A stretch of 64,000 nt of DNA, taken from Paenibacillus thalictri (GTDB taxonomy: Bacteria > Bacillota > Bacilli > Paenibacillales > NBRC-103111). The notes under the pieces were generated by a model that had not been told where the DNA came from, ran no database searches, and saw only the letters and a list, made by a program, of their open reading frames with translations. Within the stretch, counting starts at the first letter, position 1. Each line of letters opens with the position of its first letter. This document shows, in pieces, positions 16,309-24,308 of the stretch. The DNA lies in NCBI RefSeq assembly GCF_004307995.1, contig NZ_SIRE01000023.1, forward strand, positions 105,376 through 169,375, read 5' to 3'. The translations under genes were made by a program, and so were the position numbers.

Positions 16309-16992
16309 CTAGGTGCTGATCGTTTCCACTTCTACCGTAAGCACGTGCTCCAGCCCTTTGATTTTGGTGTATACCATGGTCGTTCTCATTTGTTCCGAAG
16401 CGGACACCACCATCTGGATTTGTTTATGGCTTCCGCTCAAATCTTTAATTTTGATATGTTTAACGCGCATTTTTTCGTTCGCGATATTGTCGATAATAGC
16501 GGTCATGTCGCTGTCCTCGTCGACCGTAATCTGCACGGACAGATTACGCTCGCGCAGCCTTTTTGGACCGAGCAGTTTGAACACAATAGGAAATATGTTG
16601 ATTGCCGTAATAATCAATAGGACCGTAAGAAACGCTTCCTTATAATACCCTGCGCCAACCGCAATGCCAAGCGCAGACGCGGCCCATACCATAGCGGCGG
16701 TGGTCAATCCCGATATTATTTCATTGCTTCGTCTTAGAATAACGCCGGCTCCGATAAAACCGACACCGCTGACGATTTGCGCGGCAAGCCGCATCGGATC
16801 CATGTTCGTGTGGCCCGGCACGGAGTATCTCCCCACCGATTCGATCGATACCATGGTGATCAGGCAGCTGGCTACGGAAATGACCATGCTTGTTTTCATT
16901 CCCAGCGGCTTATGCCTGAGCTGTCTGTCTAACCCGATCAAGAGGCCAAGCAGCATAGCGATGCCCAGCTTCTCGAAATAAAAATACGACAC
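16309..16992 (-). CDS. MgtC/SapB-family membrane protein
   Basis: Inner-membrane protein of 227 aa. The N-terminal part has four to five membrane helices with the MgtC core motifs GLLIGLDRQLRHKPLGMKTSM and IVSGVGFIGAGVILR; the C-terminal 80 or so residues form a soluble ACT-like domain. MgtC proteins inhibit ATP synthase and are needed under low Mg2+ in pathogens; in soil bacteria the role is less clear. GTG start, site GGAGGGG with a 7-base gap. Single-gene unit. Confidence 0.92.
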   Translation of the reverse strand: MSYFYFEKLGIAMLLGLLIGLDRQLRHKPLGMKTSMVISVASCLITMVSIESVGRYSVPGHTNMDPMRLAAQIVSGVGFIGAGVILRRSNEIISGLTTAAMVWAASALGIAVGAGYYKEAFLTVLLIITAINIFPIVFKLLGPKRLRERNLSVQITVDEDSDMTAIIDNIANEKMRVKHIKIKDLSGSHKQIQMVVSASEQMRTTMVYTKIKGLEHVLTVEVETIST

Positions 16993-17096
16993 CTTTTAAC
17001 CCCTCCATTTCGCTAATTTACAATTTCTTAATATTATATCATAAGTGCACCTTCTATCGAAGCCATTCAAGGAAACACCGGCATGTAATGATGCGC

Positions 17097-17132
17097 AAAA
17101 AAAGGCTCCTGGCATTTGATTTGCCGGAGCCC
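17097..17132 (-). terminator. Terminator of the ugp operon
   Basis: Stem GGCTCC-T-GGCA (17104-17114) with TGCC-GGAGCC (17122-17131) and seven T on the minus strand. Confidence 0.85.
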
Positions 17133-17169
17133 TTCTTGTGCATATCGGAGATATCCTCCTATATTACAT

Positions 17170-17904
17170 CTATTTACCTGCAAGCAAATCTCTGTATCGC
17201 CCGGGGAAATCGGTAATGATTCCGGAGACGCCCAATTCGGTAACATGCAGCAAATCTTTTTCGTCGTTCACTGTCCAAGGGAAGACGACAAGGCCGTACT
17301 CCGCCGCCTTCTGCATCAGCTCCGAATCCACCAGTGTAAAGTGGGGATGCAGCGAATATACGTCCACATCGAAGGCATGGGCGTAAGCGGCAGGCTCCAC
17401 GAGATTCAGCGCGTACAGCAGGCCGATTTTGACGTTGGGCTCCAACTGCTTGATACGTCTGACACATTGGTGGTCAAAAGAGGAGACAACCACATTGTCC
17501 AAACGCCCGCGTTCGCGCAGAAAATCAACAAGCTTGCGCTCGATTTGTTCGTCCACATGATCTTTGACCTCTACGTTGATCATGATGGAGGCAGGAACCA
17601 GATCGAACACCTCGCCGAGTGTGGGCACCGTTTCTCCTCGGTACTGCTCGCCGAACCATTCACCCGCATCATAACTTTTGATTTCGGACAATGTCAGCCC
17701 CCGAATGGCCCCTGTTCCGTTTGTCGTGCGATCCAACGATTCATCGTGGCAGACGATGATTTCCCCGTCAGCCGATAAATGAATATCCAGCTCGATGCCC
17801 TCGCAGCCATGCTCCATGCCAAGCCGGAAAGCCGCCAACGTGTTCTCCGGAGCCAATCCTTTTGCGCCGCGATGGGCGATGTTCATCGGTTTTTGTGCAG
17901 TCAT
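17170..17904 (-). CDS. ugpQ: Glycerophosphodiester phosphodiesterase
   Basis: Cytoplasmic TIM-barrel enzyme that hydrolyses glycerophosphodiesters to glycerol-3-phosphate and an alcohol. The catalytic GDPD signature is complete: AHRGAKGLAPENTLAAF (His11, Arg12, Glu20), GIELDIHLSADGEIIVCHDESLDRTT (metal-binding acids and second His). At 244 aa and without signal peptide it matches UgpQ rather than secreted GlpQ. It is the last gene of an operon with the ABC transporter genes, 32 bp after the binding-protein gene, so imported diesters are probably cleaved inside. GGAAGG site upstream of the ATG. Confidence 0.93.
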   Translation of the reverse strand: MTAQKPMNIAHRGAKGLAPENTLAAFRLGMEHGCEGIELDIHLSADGEIIVCHDESLDRTTNGTGAIRGLTLSEIKSYDAGEWFGEQYRGETVPTLGEVFDLVPASIMINVEVKDHVDEQIERKLVDFLRERGRLDNVVVSSFDHQCVRRIKQLEPNVKIGLLYALNLVEPAAYAHAFDVDVYSLHPHFTLVDSELMQKAAEYGLVVFPWTVNDEKDLLHVTELGVSGIITDFPGRYRDLLAGK

Positions 17905-17936
17905 ATTGTGTCCTTCCCGGGCAGCCTCAGTTCCCT

Positions 17937-19313
17937 CTATTGTTTGACCGTCTTGTTATACTGCTGGATTTTCGACGTTATTTCCTTCGCCGCTCCATCC
18001 AATGCTTCCTTCGGCGACTTCTTGTTGTTGATGACTTCTTCGACCGCGCCTTCGACAATTTGCCGCGCCTCCGGGAACACCCCGATCACCGCGCCTTGCG
18101 TAGCCGTATTCGATTTGGTCTGGTGCAGCTGATCGATAGCTGTTTGGAATTGCGGGAATTTCTTCAGGTTATCCTTCACGGACTGCTCATCGTACGCTGC
18201 CACCGTAATCGGGAAATACCCCGTATTGATGTGCCAGGACGCCTGTACTTTGGGAGAAGCCAAATATTTGACGAATTCCCATGCGGCCTTCTGCTCGTCA
18301 TCGGGACGGTCGTTCATAATCCACAGGCTCGCACCGCCTACAATGACCCCGCCTTCCTTGCCGTCAGCCGGCTTCGGCAGGAACCCGGTGCCCACTTCAA
18401 ACTTGCCTTGGGCACTGTCGACAAGGCTTTTGAGGGAAGCGGTTGATTCCAGCGTCATGCCGATTTGCCCAGCCGAGAATGCCTTCTTCGTATCGTCGGT
18501 TTTCCGGCCAAGATTGGTAGCCGCTTTGGAATCAACAAGATTTTTCCACCAAGTGAGGGTTTTCACCGCCGCTTCATTATTCACGGTCGACTCGGTGGCC
18601 AGCGCGCTGCGGCCGTTGCTGTTATTGACAAACTCTGCGCCTTGATTGGCCATGAGCTGCTCCATAAACCAGCCGTATATGGCGAAGCTGGCGCCGCTGG
18701 CTTTACCTGTCTTCGTAATGGCGTCGGCCGCTTTCTGCAATTCCTCGAATGTTTTCGGCGGTTTCTCCGGATCAAGGCCGGCCGCCTTGAACAAGTCCTT
18801 GTTGTAGTAAAGAATCGCATTGGACGTATTAAACGGCATGGAATCAAGCTTGCCGTTATGCGTATAATAGCTGACAATGTTGGGTTCGAGCTTCGACAAA
18901 TCGTATTTGTCCATATCGATAAATTTCTGCATCTGTGTTGTTGTCTTGGAGTCCATCATAAACCGGCTGCCGATTTCGTACATCTGCACCAGCGTCGGGC
19001 TGTCCTTGGAGCCCATCGACGCTTTCAGCTTGCTGAGCAAATCATCGTAAGCGCCTTGATAAATCGCCTCGACTTGAACTTTGTTCTGGGACGCATTAAA
19101 ATCGGCAGCTATTTGTTCGACGATTTTCTGGTTCGTACCGCCCATCGCGTGCCAAAACGTCACTTTTTTCGGTGCCCCTGAGGAAGAACCTCCCTTATCG
19201 GCTCCTGTTGCCCCCTTGGCATCACTGCCTCCGCCGCCTCCGCAAGCGGCTCCTGTGAGCATCACCGCACTCAGCATCAAAGCGATTATAGCATGCTTCT
19301 TTTTACCTGGCAT
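17937..19313 (-). CDS. ugpB: ABC transporter substrate-binding lipoprotein, UgpB-like
   Basis: Family 1 solute-binding lipoprotein with a signal peptide ending in a lipobox at LTGAAC (Cys24) and a Gly/Ser-rich linker, followed by the binding domain (FWHAMGGTNQKIVEQIAADFN, NKVQVEAIYQGAYDDLLSKL). Those segments match UgpB, which binds glycerol-3-phosphate and glycerophosphodiesters. Position between two permease genes and the phosphodiesterase gene supports this. Start ATG 19313 has GGGGAG upstream. A hairpin in the gap to the permease gene may set the level of the binding protein relative to the permeases. Confidence 0.88.
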   Translation of the reverse strand: MPGKKKHAIIALMLSAVMLTGAACGGGGGSDAKGATGADKGGSSSGAPKKVTFWHAMGGTNQKIVEQIAADFNASQNKVQVEAIYQGAYDDLLSKLKASMGSKDSPTLVQMYEIGSRFMMDSKTTTQMQKFIDMDKYDLSKLEPNIVSYYTHNGKLDSMPFNTSNAILYYNKDLFKAAGLDPEKPPKTFEELQKAADAITKTGKASGASFAIYGWFMEQLMANQGAEFVNNSNGRSALATESTVNNEAAVKTLTWWKNLVDSKAATNLGRKTDDTKKAFSAGQIGMTLESTASLKSLVDSAQGKFEVGTGFLPKPADGKEGGVIVGGASLWIMNDRPDDEQKAAWEFVKYLASPKVQASWHINTGYFPITVAAYDEQSVKDNLKKFPQFQTAIDQLHQTKSNTATQGAVIGVFPEARQIVEGAVEEVINNKKSPKEALDGAAKEITSKIQQYNKTVKQ

Positions 19314-19339
19314 ATCGTAATCTCCCCTCAAAAAAATGT

Positions 19340-19372
19340 TTTTTTTATTAAGAAAGCTTCTGAAACAGAAGC
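19340..19372 (-). terminator. Intercistronic hairpin between ugpE and ugpB
   Basis: Perfect 7-bp stem GCTTCTG-TTT-CAGAAGC (19356-19372) followed on the minus strand by a T-rich, then A-rich stretch. It is weaker than a full terminator and may act as a processing or stabilising element that raises binding-protein mRNA. Confidence 0.5.
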
Positions 19373-19434
19373 AGTTCTTCGTTGCTCGGCACTGACCGGT
19401 GCAGTTGAAGCGTCTCCCGGCAAATACGGCTGCG

Positions 19435-20259
19435 TCAGCCTTTTACAGCTCCGGCGGTAATCCCCCGGATCAGCTGTTTAACGCCCAATGCCAGCAGGAT
19501 AAACGAGGGCAGCAGCACTAATGTCACCCCGGCAAGCACCAGGTTCCATGAATTGACTTCCTCATGCTGCAGCATGGCGACTCCGATCTGCACGGTACGC
19601 ATCGTCGGTTTATTCGTAATGAGCAGAGGCCATAAATAACTGTTCCAATGGTTCAGGAATACATAAACGCCCAACGTCGCTATCGCCGGCCGGGATAAGG
19701 GCAGCACGATGGAGAAAAAGGCGCGGACATGACCGCAGCCGTCAATCTTCGCGGCGTCAAACAACTCATGCGGAAGCTGCAGAAAAAACTGTCTCAGCAA
19801 AAACACGCCGAAGGCTCCGGCCATAAACGGTACGATGAGTCCGGGATAGCTGTCCATCCAGCCCCACGATTTGATCGTCAAATAGTTGGGGATAACCGTC
19901 ACTTCCCACGGAATCATCATGGTGGACAAATAGAGCACAAACAGCGCAGTCTTCCCGCGAAAGTGCAGAAACGCAAAAGCGTATGCCGCCAAACTTGACG
20001 TCATGATCTGGCAGACGGTAATCGAACCGGAAACGATAAAGCTGTTCACAATAAACCGGATGACCGGCATCGTATCGATCGCCTTCTGGAAATTGCCCAG
20101 ATACAGCTGATGCGGAAAAAGCGGAGGCGGAAAATTAGACACTTCCTTCTCCGTCATAAACGATGAGAAGACGGTGAAAATCAGCGGGTACATGACGATC
20201 AGAGCAAGCACGGCAAGCACGATATAAAGCAGCGTGATGTTTAATCTGCGAAGGATCAT
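19435..20259 (-). CDS. ugpE: Sugar/glycerol-phosphate ABC permease, UgpE-like
   Basis: Binding-protein-dependent permease of 274 aa with six predicted membrane helices and the EAA loop for contact with the ATPase (LFDAAKIDGCGHVRAFFSIVLPLSRPAI). It is of the second-permease type (MalG/UgpE), with the usual C-terminal RGITAGAVKG. It overlaps the upstream permease gene by 4 bp (ATGA), so translation is coupled. No ATPase gene is in the operon; a shared MsmX/UgpC-type ATPase elsewhere is expected. Confidence 0.9.
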   Translation of the reverse strand: MILRRLNITLLYIVLAVLALIVMYPLIFTVFSSFMTEKEVSNFPPPLFPHQLYLGNFQKAIDTMPVIRFIVNSFIVSGSITVCQIMTSSLAAYAFAFLHFRGKTALFVLYLSTMMIPWEVTVIPNYLTIKSWGWMDSYPGLIVPFMAGAFGVFLLRQFFLQLPHELFDAAKIDGCGHVRAFFSIVLPLSRPAIATLGVYVFLNHWNSYLWPLLITNKPTMRTVQIGVAMLQHEEVNSWNLVLAGVTLVLLPSFILLALGVKQLIRGITAGAVKG

Positions 20260-21188
20260 TGGTAGTGCACCTTCTTCTCCAGAACTTTAAACTGAAAGAT
20301 GGTCAAGGCGAGAATAATCAGGAACAACACCAGCGCCTGCGCGCTGCCGCTGCCGAAGCGGAAGTTGATAAAGGCGTCTTGATAAATGGAATACACTACC
20401 ACATTCGTTAAATTCATCGGCCCGCCCTTGGTCAATATGTGGATTTGGCCGAATGCTTGGAAAGCGCTGATGACCGAAACAATCAGTACGAAAAAGATGG
20501 TCGGCGACAGCAGCGGCAGCACGATCTGCACGAAGGTGCGTGCCGGCCCCGCTCCATCGATTTTGGCGCTTTCATACAACTCGTCGGGTACTCCCTGCAA
20601 GCCGCTCAGCAGCACGATATACATGAACCCCATGTTCATCCAGATCGTCATCATCGATATGGAGGGAAGCGCCCAATTCGGGTCGGCCAGCCATTTAATG
20701 TTGTCTACGCCGACAAAACTCAAAAAGTAATTGAGCATCCCCGCCGTAGGGTGGAACAGCAGAAACCAGATAATCGACCCCGTACCGACGGAAAGGACGA
20801 TCGGAATGGAGAACACGAACTGAAAGATCTTCATCCCTTTCAGCTTGTTATGAGTCAGCGCGGCCAGTAGAAGCGACCAGATGATGCATGTCGGCACCGT
20901 AAATAAAATAAACAGCAGAGTGACCTTTAAATTGGAATAAAATTGGCTTGATGAGAACAAATCGATGAAATTATCAAACCAGACAAATTCGGCGACACGC
21001 CCGCGGGGATCGGTCAGCGTCATACTCAAGTAAACGGATCGCAGCATCGGATAAAATAAAAACATAATAAAAAGAATCAGTGAGGGCGCGAGAAAAAAAT
21101 AACCCAGCGTGTGCTCCCTCCAATTAGATTTGGCGGCCTTCGCGCCGATAGCGGTTTGTTGTGTCACGGCTTTTGCGTTGGAGTCCAA
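20256..21188 (-). CDS. ugpA: Sugar/glycerol-phosphate ABC permease, UgpA-like
   Basis: First permease of the operon, 310 aa, MalF/UgpA type, six membrane helices. The EAA motif is YESAKIDGAGPARTFVQIVLPLLSPT. Start is TTG 21188 with AGGATGG about 8 bases upstream; no ATG lies at a better place. The gene heads a four-gene operon (ugpA-ugpE-ugpB-ugpQ) whose 5' leader of about 220 nt contains an intrinsic terminator and cre-like sites. Confidence 0.9.
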   Translation of the reverse strand: MDSNAKAVTQQTAIGAKAAKSNWREHTLGYFFLAPSLILFIMFLFYPMLRSVYLSMTLTDPRGRVAEFVWFDNFIDLFSSSQFYSNLKVTLLFILFTVPTCIIWSLLLAALTHNKLKGMKIFQFVFSIPIVLSVGTGSIIWFLLFHPTAGMLNYFLSFVGVDNIKWLADPNWALPSISMMTIWMNMGFMYIVLLSGLQGVPDELYESAKIDGAGPARTFVQIVLPLLSPTIFFVLIVSVISAFQAFGQIHILTKGGPMNLTNVVVYSIYQDAFINFRFGSGSAQALVLFLIILALTIFQFKVLEKKVHYQ

Positions 21189-21238
21189 ATAACATGCACC
21201 ATCCTATTCATTCAGTCTGAAGTTAAGCGCTTACTTTT

Positions 21239-21252
21239 TGTAAGCGATTTCA
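21239..21252. promoter_or_regulatory. CcpA (cre) box upstream of ugpA
   Basis: TGTAAGCGATTTCA fits the Bacillus cre consensus TGWAANCGNTNWCA at every defined position. It lies about 50 bp upstream of the ugpA start, downstream of the promoter, where a bound CcpA would block elongation. Confidence 0.72.
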
Positions 21253-21322
21253 TAATACGCAAGTGGGCTGTACTCACGACGATTTGAGAAGCCCGGCACT
21301 CGCTTTTTATGAAATAAGAGAT

Positions 21323-21373
21323 AAAAAAGCACACAAATTGTCCTTATCGTTATTGATAAGTCAACCTGTGTGC
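21323..21373 (-). terminator. Leader terminator (attenuator) of the ugp operon
   Basis: On the minus strand a bipartite stem GCACACAGGTTG..CTTATC / GATAAG..CAATTTGTGTGC (two G-U pairs) is followed by TTTTTT at 21328-21323. It lies about 35 nt after the predicted transcription start and before the first gene. No gene lies upstream on this strand, so its natural role is premature termination of the ugp transcript. Confidence 0.75.
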
Positions 21374-21412
21374 ATCTCTAATTCTCCACCACGACTATTA
21401 ACTTGTGTTTTT

Positions 21413-21441
21413 ATTGTAACCGCTTACCCACGTCCTGTCAA
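21413..21441 (-). promoter_or_regulatory. Sigma-A promoter of the ugp operon with overlapping cre
   Basis: Minus-strand TTGACA (21441-21436), 17-base spacer and TACAAT (21418-21413): near consensus. TGTAACCGCTTACC (21415-21428) overlaps it and matches the cre consensus at all but the last position. Confidence 0.78.
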
Positions 21442-21530
21442 TTCCCCTTTTTCAAAAATATGGAATGTTTTTGTTGGCGCCATTCGCCTGTGGTATAATT
21501 CCAATCATCAACTGCAAAGGCGGAACCTAC

Positions 21531-22001
21531 ATGCTTTCTTTCCAAGAAAAATTGGCCATTATCGAATCATTCCCCGAGCTGCAGCGCAAAGACGTCTCGC
21601 TCGGGCGAATTAACTTTCAGTACAACGACAGCATATACGATAAAAAAAATGTCGTTTATCACTTACATCCGAACGGTAACGGCTTTGTATACGGCGGCCA
21701 TCTGCACGGTGAAGAAACCGATGACAAGGGGATGATCAATATTCGCGAATACTCGGCCGACGCGCTGCATTCGCTCATCCAAGCTTCCATCCGTTCGCTG
21801 TCTCCGAAGACAGCCAAGGAACAGGCTATCACCGGCAATGCCCCGGAGGAAAGATGGAAAGGCCCGGACAAACAAACGCTGCTGCTGATTCACGAAGACG
21901 ACCTGTGGTATGTGTACTCGGGGTTAAATATGGAAATGGCTTTTGAAACGCGCGCTGAGGCGGTTCAATATTTGCATGAGGAAGGGTTCTCCCGGATCTG
22001 A
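21531..22001 (+). CDS. Conserved hypothetical protein, 156 aa
   Basis: Soluble protein I do not recognise. It contains an N-terminal helix (FQEKLAIIESFPELQRKDVSLGRINFQYND), a beta-rich middle that includes a HLHPNGNGFVYGGHLHGEE segment with four His residues, and a C-terminal region LLLIHEDDLWYVYSGLNMEMAFETRAEAVQYL. The His-rich stretch could bind a metal, but this is speculation. ATG 21531 is preceded by AAAGGCGGA and by a TATAAT-type -10 element at about 21494. An upstream in-frame start at 21465 would lie inside the promoter and is rejected. Confidence 0.75.
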   Translation: MLSFQEKLAIIESFPELQRKDVSLGRINFQYNDSIYDKKNVVYHLHPNGNGFVYGGHLHGEETDDKGMINIREYSADALHSLIQASIRSLSPKTAKEQAITGNAPEERWKGPDKQTLLLIHEDDLWYVYSGLNMEMAFETRAEAVQYLHEEGFSRI

Positions 22002-22092
22002 TCCGCCAATCGTCAAGCGCGCCGCGCTGATCTGCAAGCCTGCTTGACGCGCCTGCGGCCATATACCAACGTACGAAGGGCGGGGATCTGCA

Positions 22093-24240
22093 TTGAGTTT
22101 TATCCGAACCTTGCTGCGCCATACGGCTCACAACAAACTGCTGCTGACCGGATTCTTGCTTAGCATTTTTATTGAAGTCGCTTATTTCGTAGCCGCCCCT
22201 CTCAGCCTGAAATATTTGGTCGACAAAGCTTTTATGCCAAAGGATTTCCAGATGTTCCTGATGATTCTGGGCGTGCTGTTCGTCAGCGGATTGATTTATA
22301 TTTGTGCAGGCACATTCGGAGATTACGCGTTAGGCCGGCTGAGCGGCGATGTGATCCGTACATTGAGGACAAAGCTGTTTACCCATGTGCAGCGGCAATC
22401 GTTTTCCTTCTTCCAGCACTATAAATTAGGGGATTTGGTAACCCGTTTCTCGGCGGATATGAGCTCTTTGGAAAGTGTTATACGGCATTCCAGCCCGCTC
22501 CTGTTGAAGGAAACGTTAAATATCGTGCTTGGGCTTGTCATGCTGGCCCTCATCGAATGGAAGCTGACACTGGCTGTGCTGGCCGGCACTGTGCTGATGT
22601 TTGTCGGTCCGAAATGGCTTCAATCCCGTGCGGAAAAGGAACAAACCGCCTACAAGCAAGCACAGGAACAATTCTCCAACACGATTGACGAGATGGTAAA
22701 AGGGTACAAAACCATAAGAGGCCTTCATCAACAATCCCGGTTCCGGGAACGGGCGGGAAAGCAAATTCAAGATTTGTTTTCCTTCGGTCTCAAACTGCAC
22801 ATGACAGGTTCGCTGATGGAGCGCCTGCCGCTAGCGGCATTGCTTGTTCTGAACGGGACGATGATCGGATTCGGCGGATATTTGATCTTTCACGATGAGA
22901 TGACGGTAGGCGACTTCATGGCGTTCCTCACGTTATTTATGTTTGTCGGTCAATCGGGCAGCCATTTGACGGCGCTCCTTCCGCATTTTGTCGAATCCAG
23001 GGTCAGCTTCAACCGCATCGGTGAAATCTTGGATCATGAACCCGAAGTCTCCGAACCGCCGAACCCGGCGGAGCTCCCGAAATCCATTCGCTCCATCCGT
23101 ATGGAGCAGGTCACTTTCGGCTACACGGAGGAGTCCACCCAATTAAGCGATGTAAGCTTGGAAATTGCCGCCGGAAGTTATGTCGCCTTCGTTGGGCCAA
23201 GCGGTTCGGGCAAGAGCACCGCGCTTCAGCTGCTTTCCCGGTTTTATGACCCGAAGCAGGGCGCCGTCTCCATAAATGATTGCGATCTGCGTACCGTCAG
23301 CGAAGCTTCCTTGCGCCAAACGTCTGCGCTGGTTACTCAAGAGGCGTTTCTGTTTAATACGACGATTCGCGACAACCTGCTGCTGGACAACACTCAGGCC
23401 ACGGAAGCGGACATGGTCGAAGCCGCAAAGCAAGCCAACATCCATCGCATGATCGAAAGCTGGCCCGAAGGTTACGATACCCCAGTCTATCACGAGGGAG
23501 GATCCTTGTCGGGCGGTGAACGTCAACGGTTATCCTTGGCGAGGGCGCTTTTGCGGAATCCCCGGATTCTGCTGCTTGATGAGGTAACATCCGCATTGGA
23601 TCCCGTAACCGAAGCCGATATTAACGAGCTGATCGTGAGGCTTCGCAGCCGCATGACGATTGTCTCCGTTACGCATAGACTGGCCTCGGCCATGAACGCG
23701 GATCACATTTACGTATTTGAAAATGGCCGGATCGTCGAATCCGGTACTCATCAGGAGCTGTTGAGGGAACATGGCCTCTACTTCCGCCTCTGGGAGAAGC
23801 AGCACGGGTTTCATCTTTCCCGCGACGGACTGCATGCTACGGTGGACGGCGAACGGCTGGCCAAACTGCCTTTCTTTCAAGGAATGGAATTGCCCCTGCT
23901 GCATAACATCGCTTCGCTGTTCTCTACCGAAACCAGCAAAGAAGGGGATACCATCGTGTCGGAGGGAGAAGCCGGGAACAAGTTCTATATCATTGTCCGC
24001 GGCAAGTTTGAAATTCTTAAACATCTTCCGGGTCAAGGCGAGGTCCGCGTGGCCGTACTTCAGGACGGCGATCACTTCGGTGAAATCGCGCTGCTTAACA
24101 ATGTCCCCCGCAACGCTACGGTAAAAGCGTTGTGTCCGTCCGTGCTGCTATCGGTCAGACAAGAAGCCTTCCAGCATCTGATATCCGCTTACCCGCAAAT
24201 TTTAACCGTTTTGCAAAGCACGCTGCAGCAGCGGATGTAG
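22093..24240 (+). CDS. ABC exporter fused to a cyclic-nucleotide-binding domain
   Basis: A 715-aa half-transporter with an extra sensor. Residues 1-315 form the type-1 exporter membrane domain with six helices. Residues about 335-570 form the ATPase with Walker A GPSGSGKST, the signature SGGERQRLS, Walker B ILLLDEVTSALD and the switch His in VSVTHRL. Residues about 595-715 form a cNMP-binding domain (LPFFQGMELPLLHNIA, EGEAGNKFYIIVRGKFEI, FGEIALLNNVPRNATVKA). TTG start with AAGGGCGGGG. Such fusions are rarer than plain exporters; the substrate is unknown and the protein should work as a homodimer. Confidence 0.9.
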   Translation: MSFIRTLLRHTAHNKLLLTGFLLSIFIEVAYFVAAPLSLKYLVDKAFMPKDFQMFLMILGVLFVSGLIYICAGTFGDYALGRLSGDVIRTLRTKLFTHVQRQSFSFFQHYKLGDLVTRFSADMSSLESVIRHSSPLLLKETLNIVLGLVMLALIEWKLTLAVLAGTVLMFVGPKWLQSRAEKEQTAYKQAQEQFSNTIDEMVKGYKTIRGLHQQSRFRERAGKQIQDLFSFGLKLHMTGSLMERLPLAALLVLNGTMIGFGGYLIFHDEMTVGDFMAFLTLFMFVGQSGSHLTALLPHFVESRVSFNRIGEILDHEPEVSEPPNPAELPKSIRSIRMEQVTFGYTEESTQLSDVSLEIAAGSYVAFVGPSGSGKSTALQLLSRFYDPKQGAVSINDCDLRTVSEASLRQTSALVTQEAFLFNTTIRDNLLLDNTQATEADMVEAAKQANIHRMIESWPEGYDTPVYHEGGSLSGGERQRLSLARALLRNPRILLLDEVTSALDPVTEADINELIVRLRSRMTIVSVTHRLASAMNADHIYVFENGRIVESGTHQELLREHGLYFRLWEKQHGFHLSRDGLHATVDGERLAKLPFFQGMELPLLHNIASLFSTETSKEGDTIVSEGEAGNKFYIIVRGKFEILKHLPGQGEVRVAVLQDGDHFGEIALLNNVPRNATVKALCPSVLLSVRQEAFQHLISAYPQILTVLQSTLQQRM

Positions 24241-24248
24241 CGAAAACA

Positions 24249-24290
24249 TAGCAAAAGAGGCAGTCCGCGCGCGGACTGCCTCTTTTGTAT
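24249..24290. terminator. Bidirectional intrinsic terminator
   Basis: A perfect 34-bp palindrome at 24253-24286, with arms beginning AAAAGAGGCAGTCCGCG and ending CTGCCTCTTTT. It separates the converging exporter and symporter genes and has T-runs for both. Confidence 0.92.
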
Positions 24291-24308
24291 ATCTTATCGT
24301 CACTTGCC

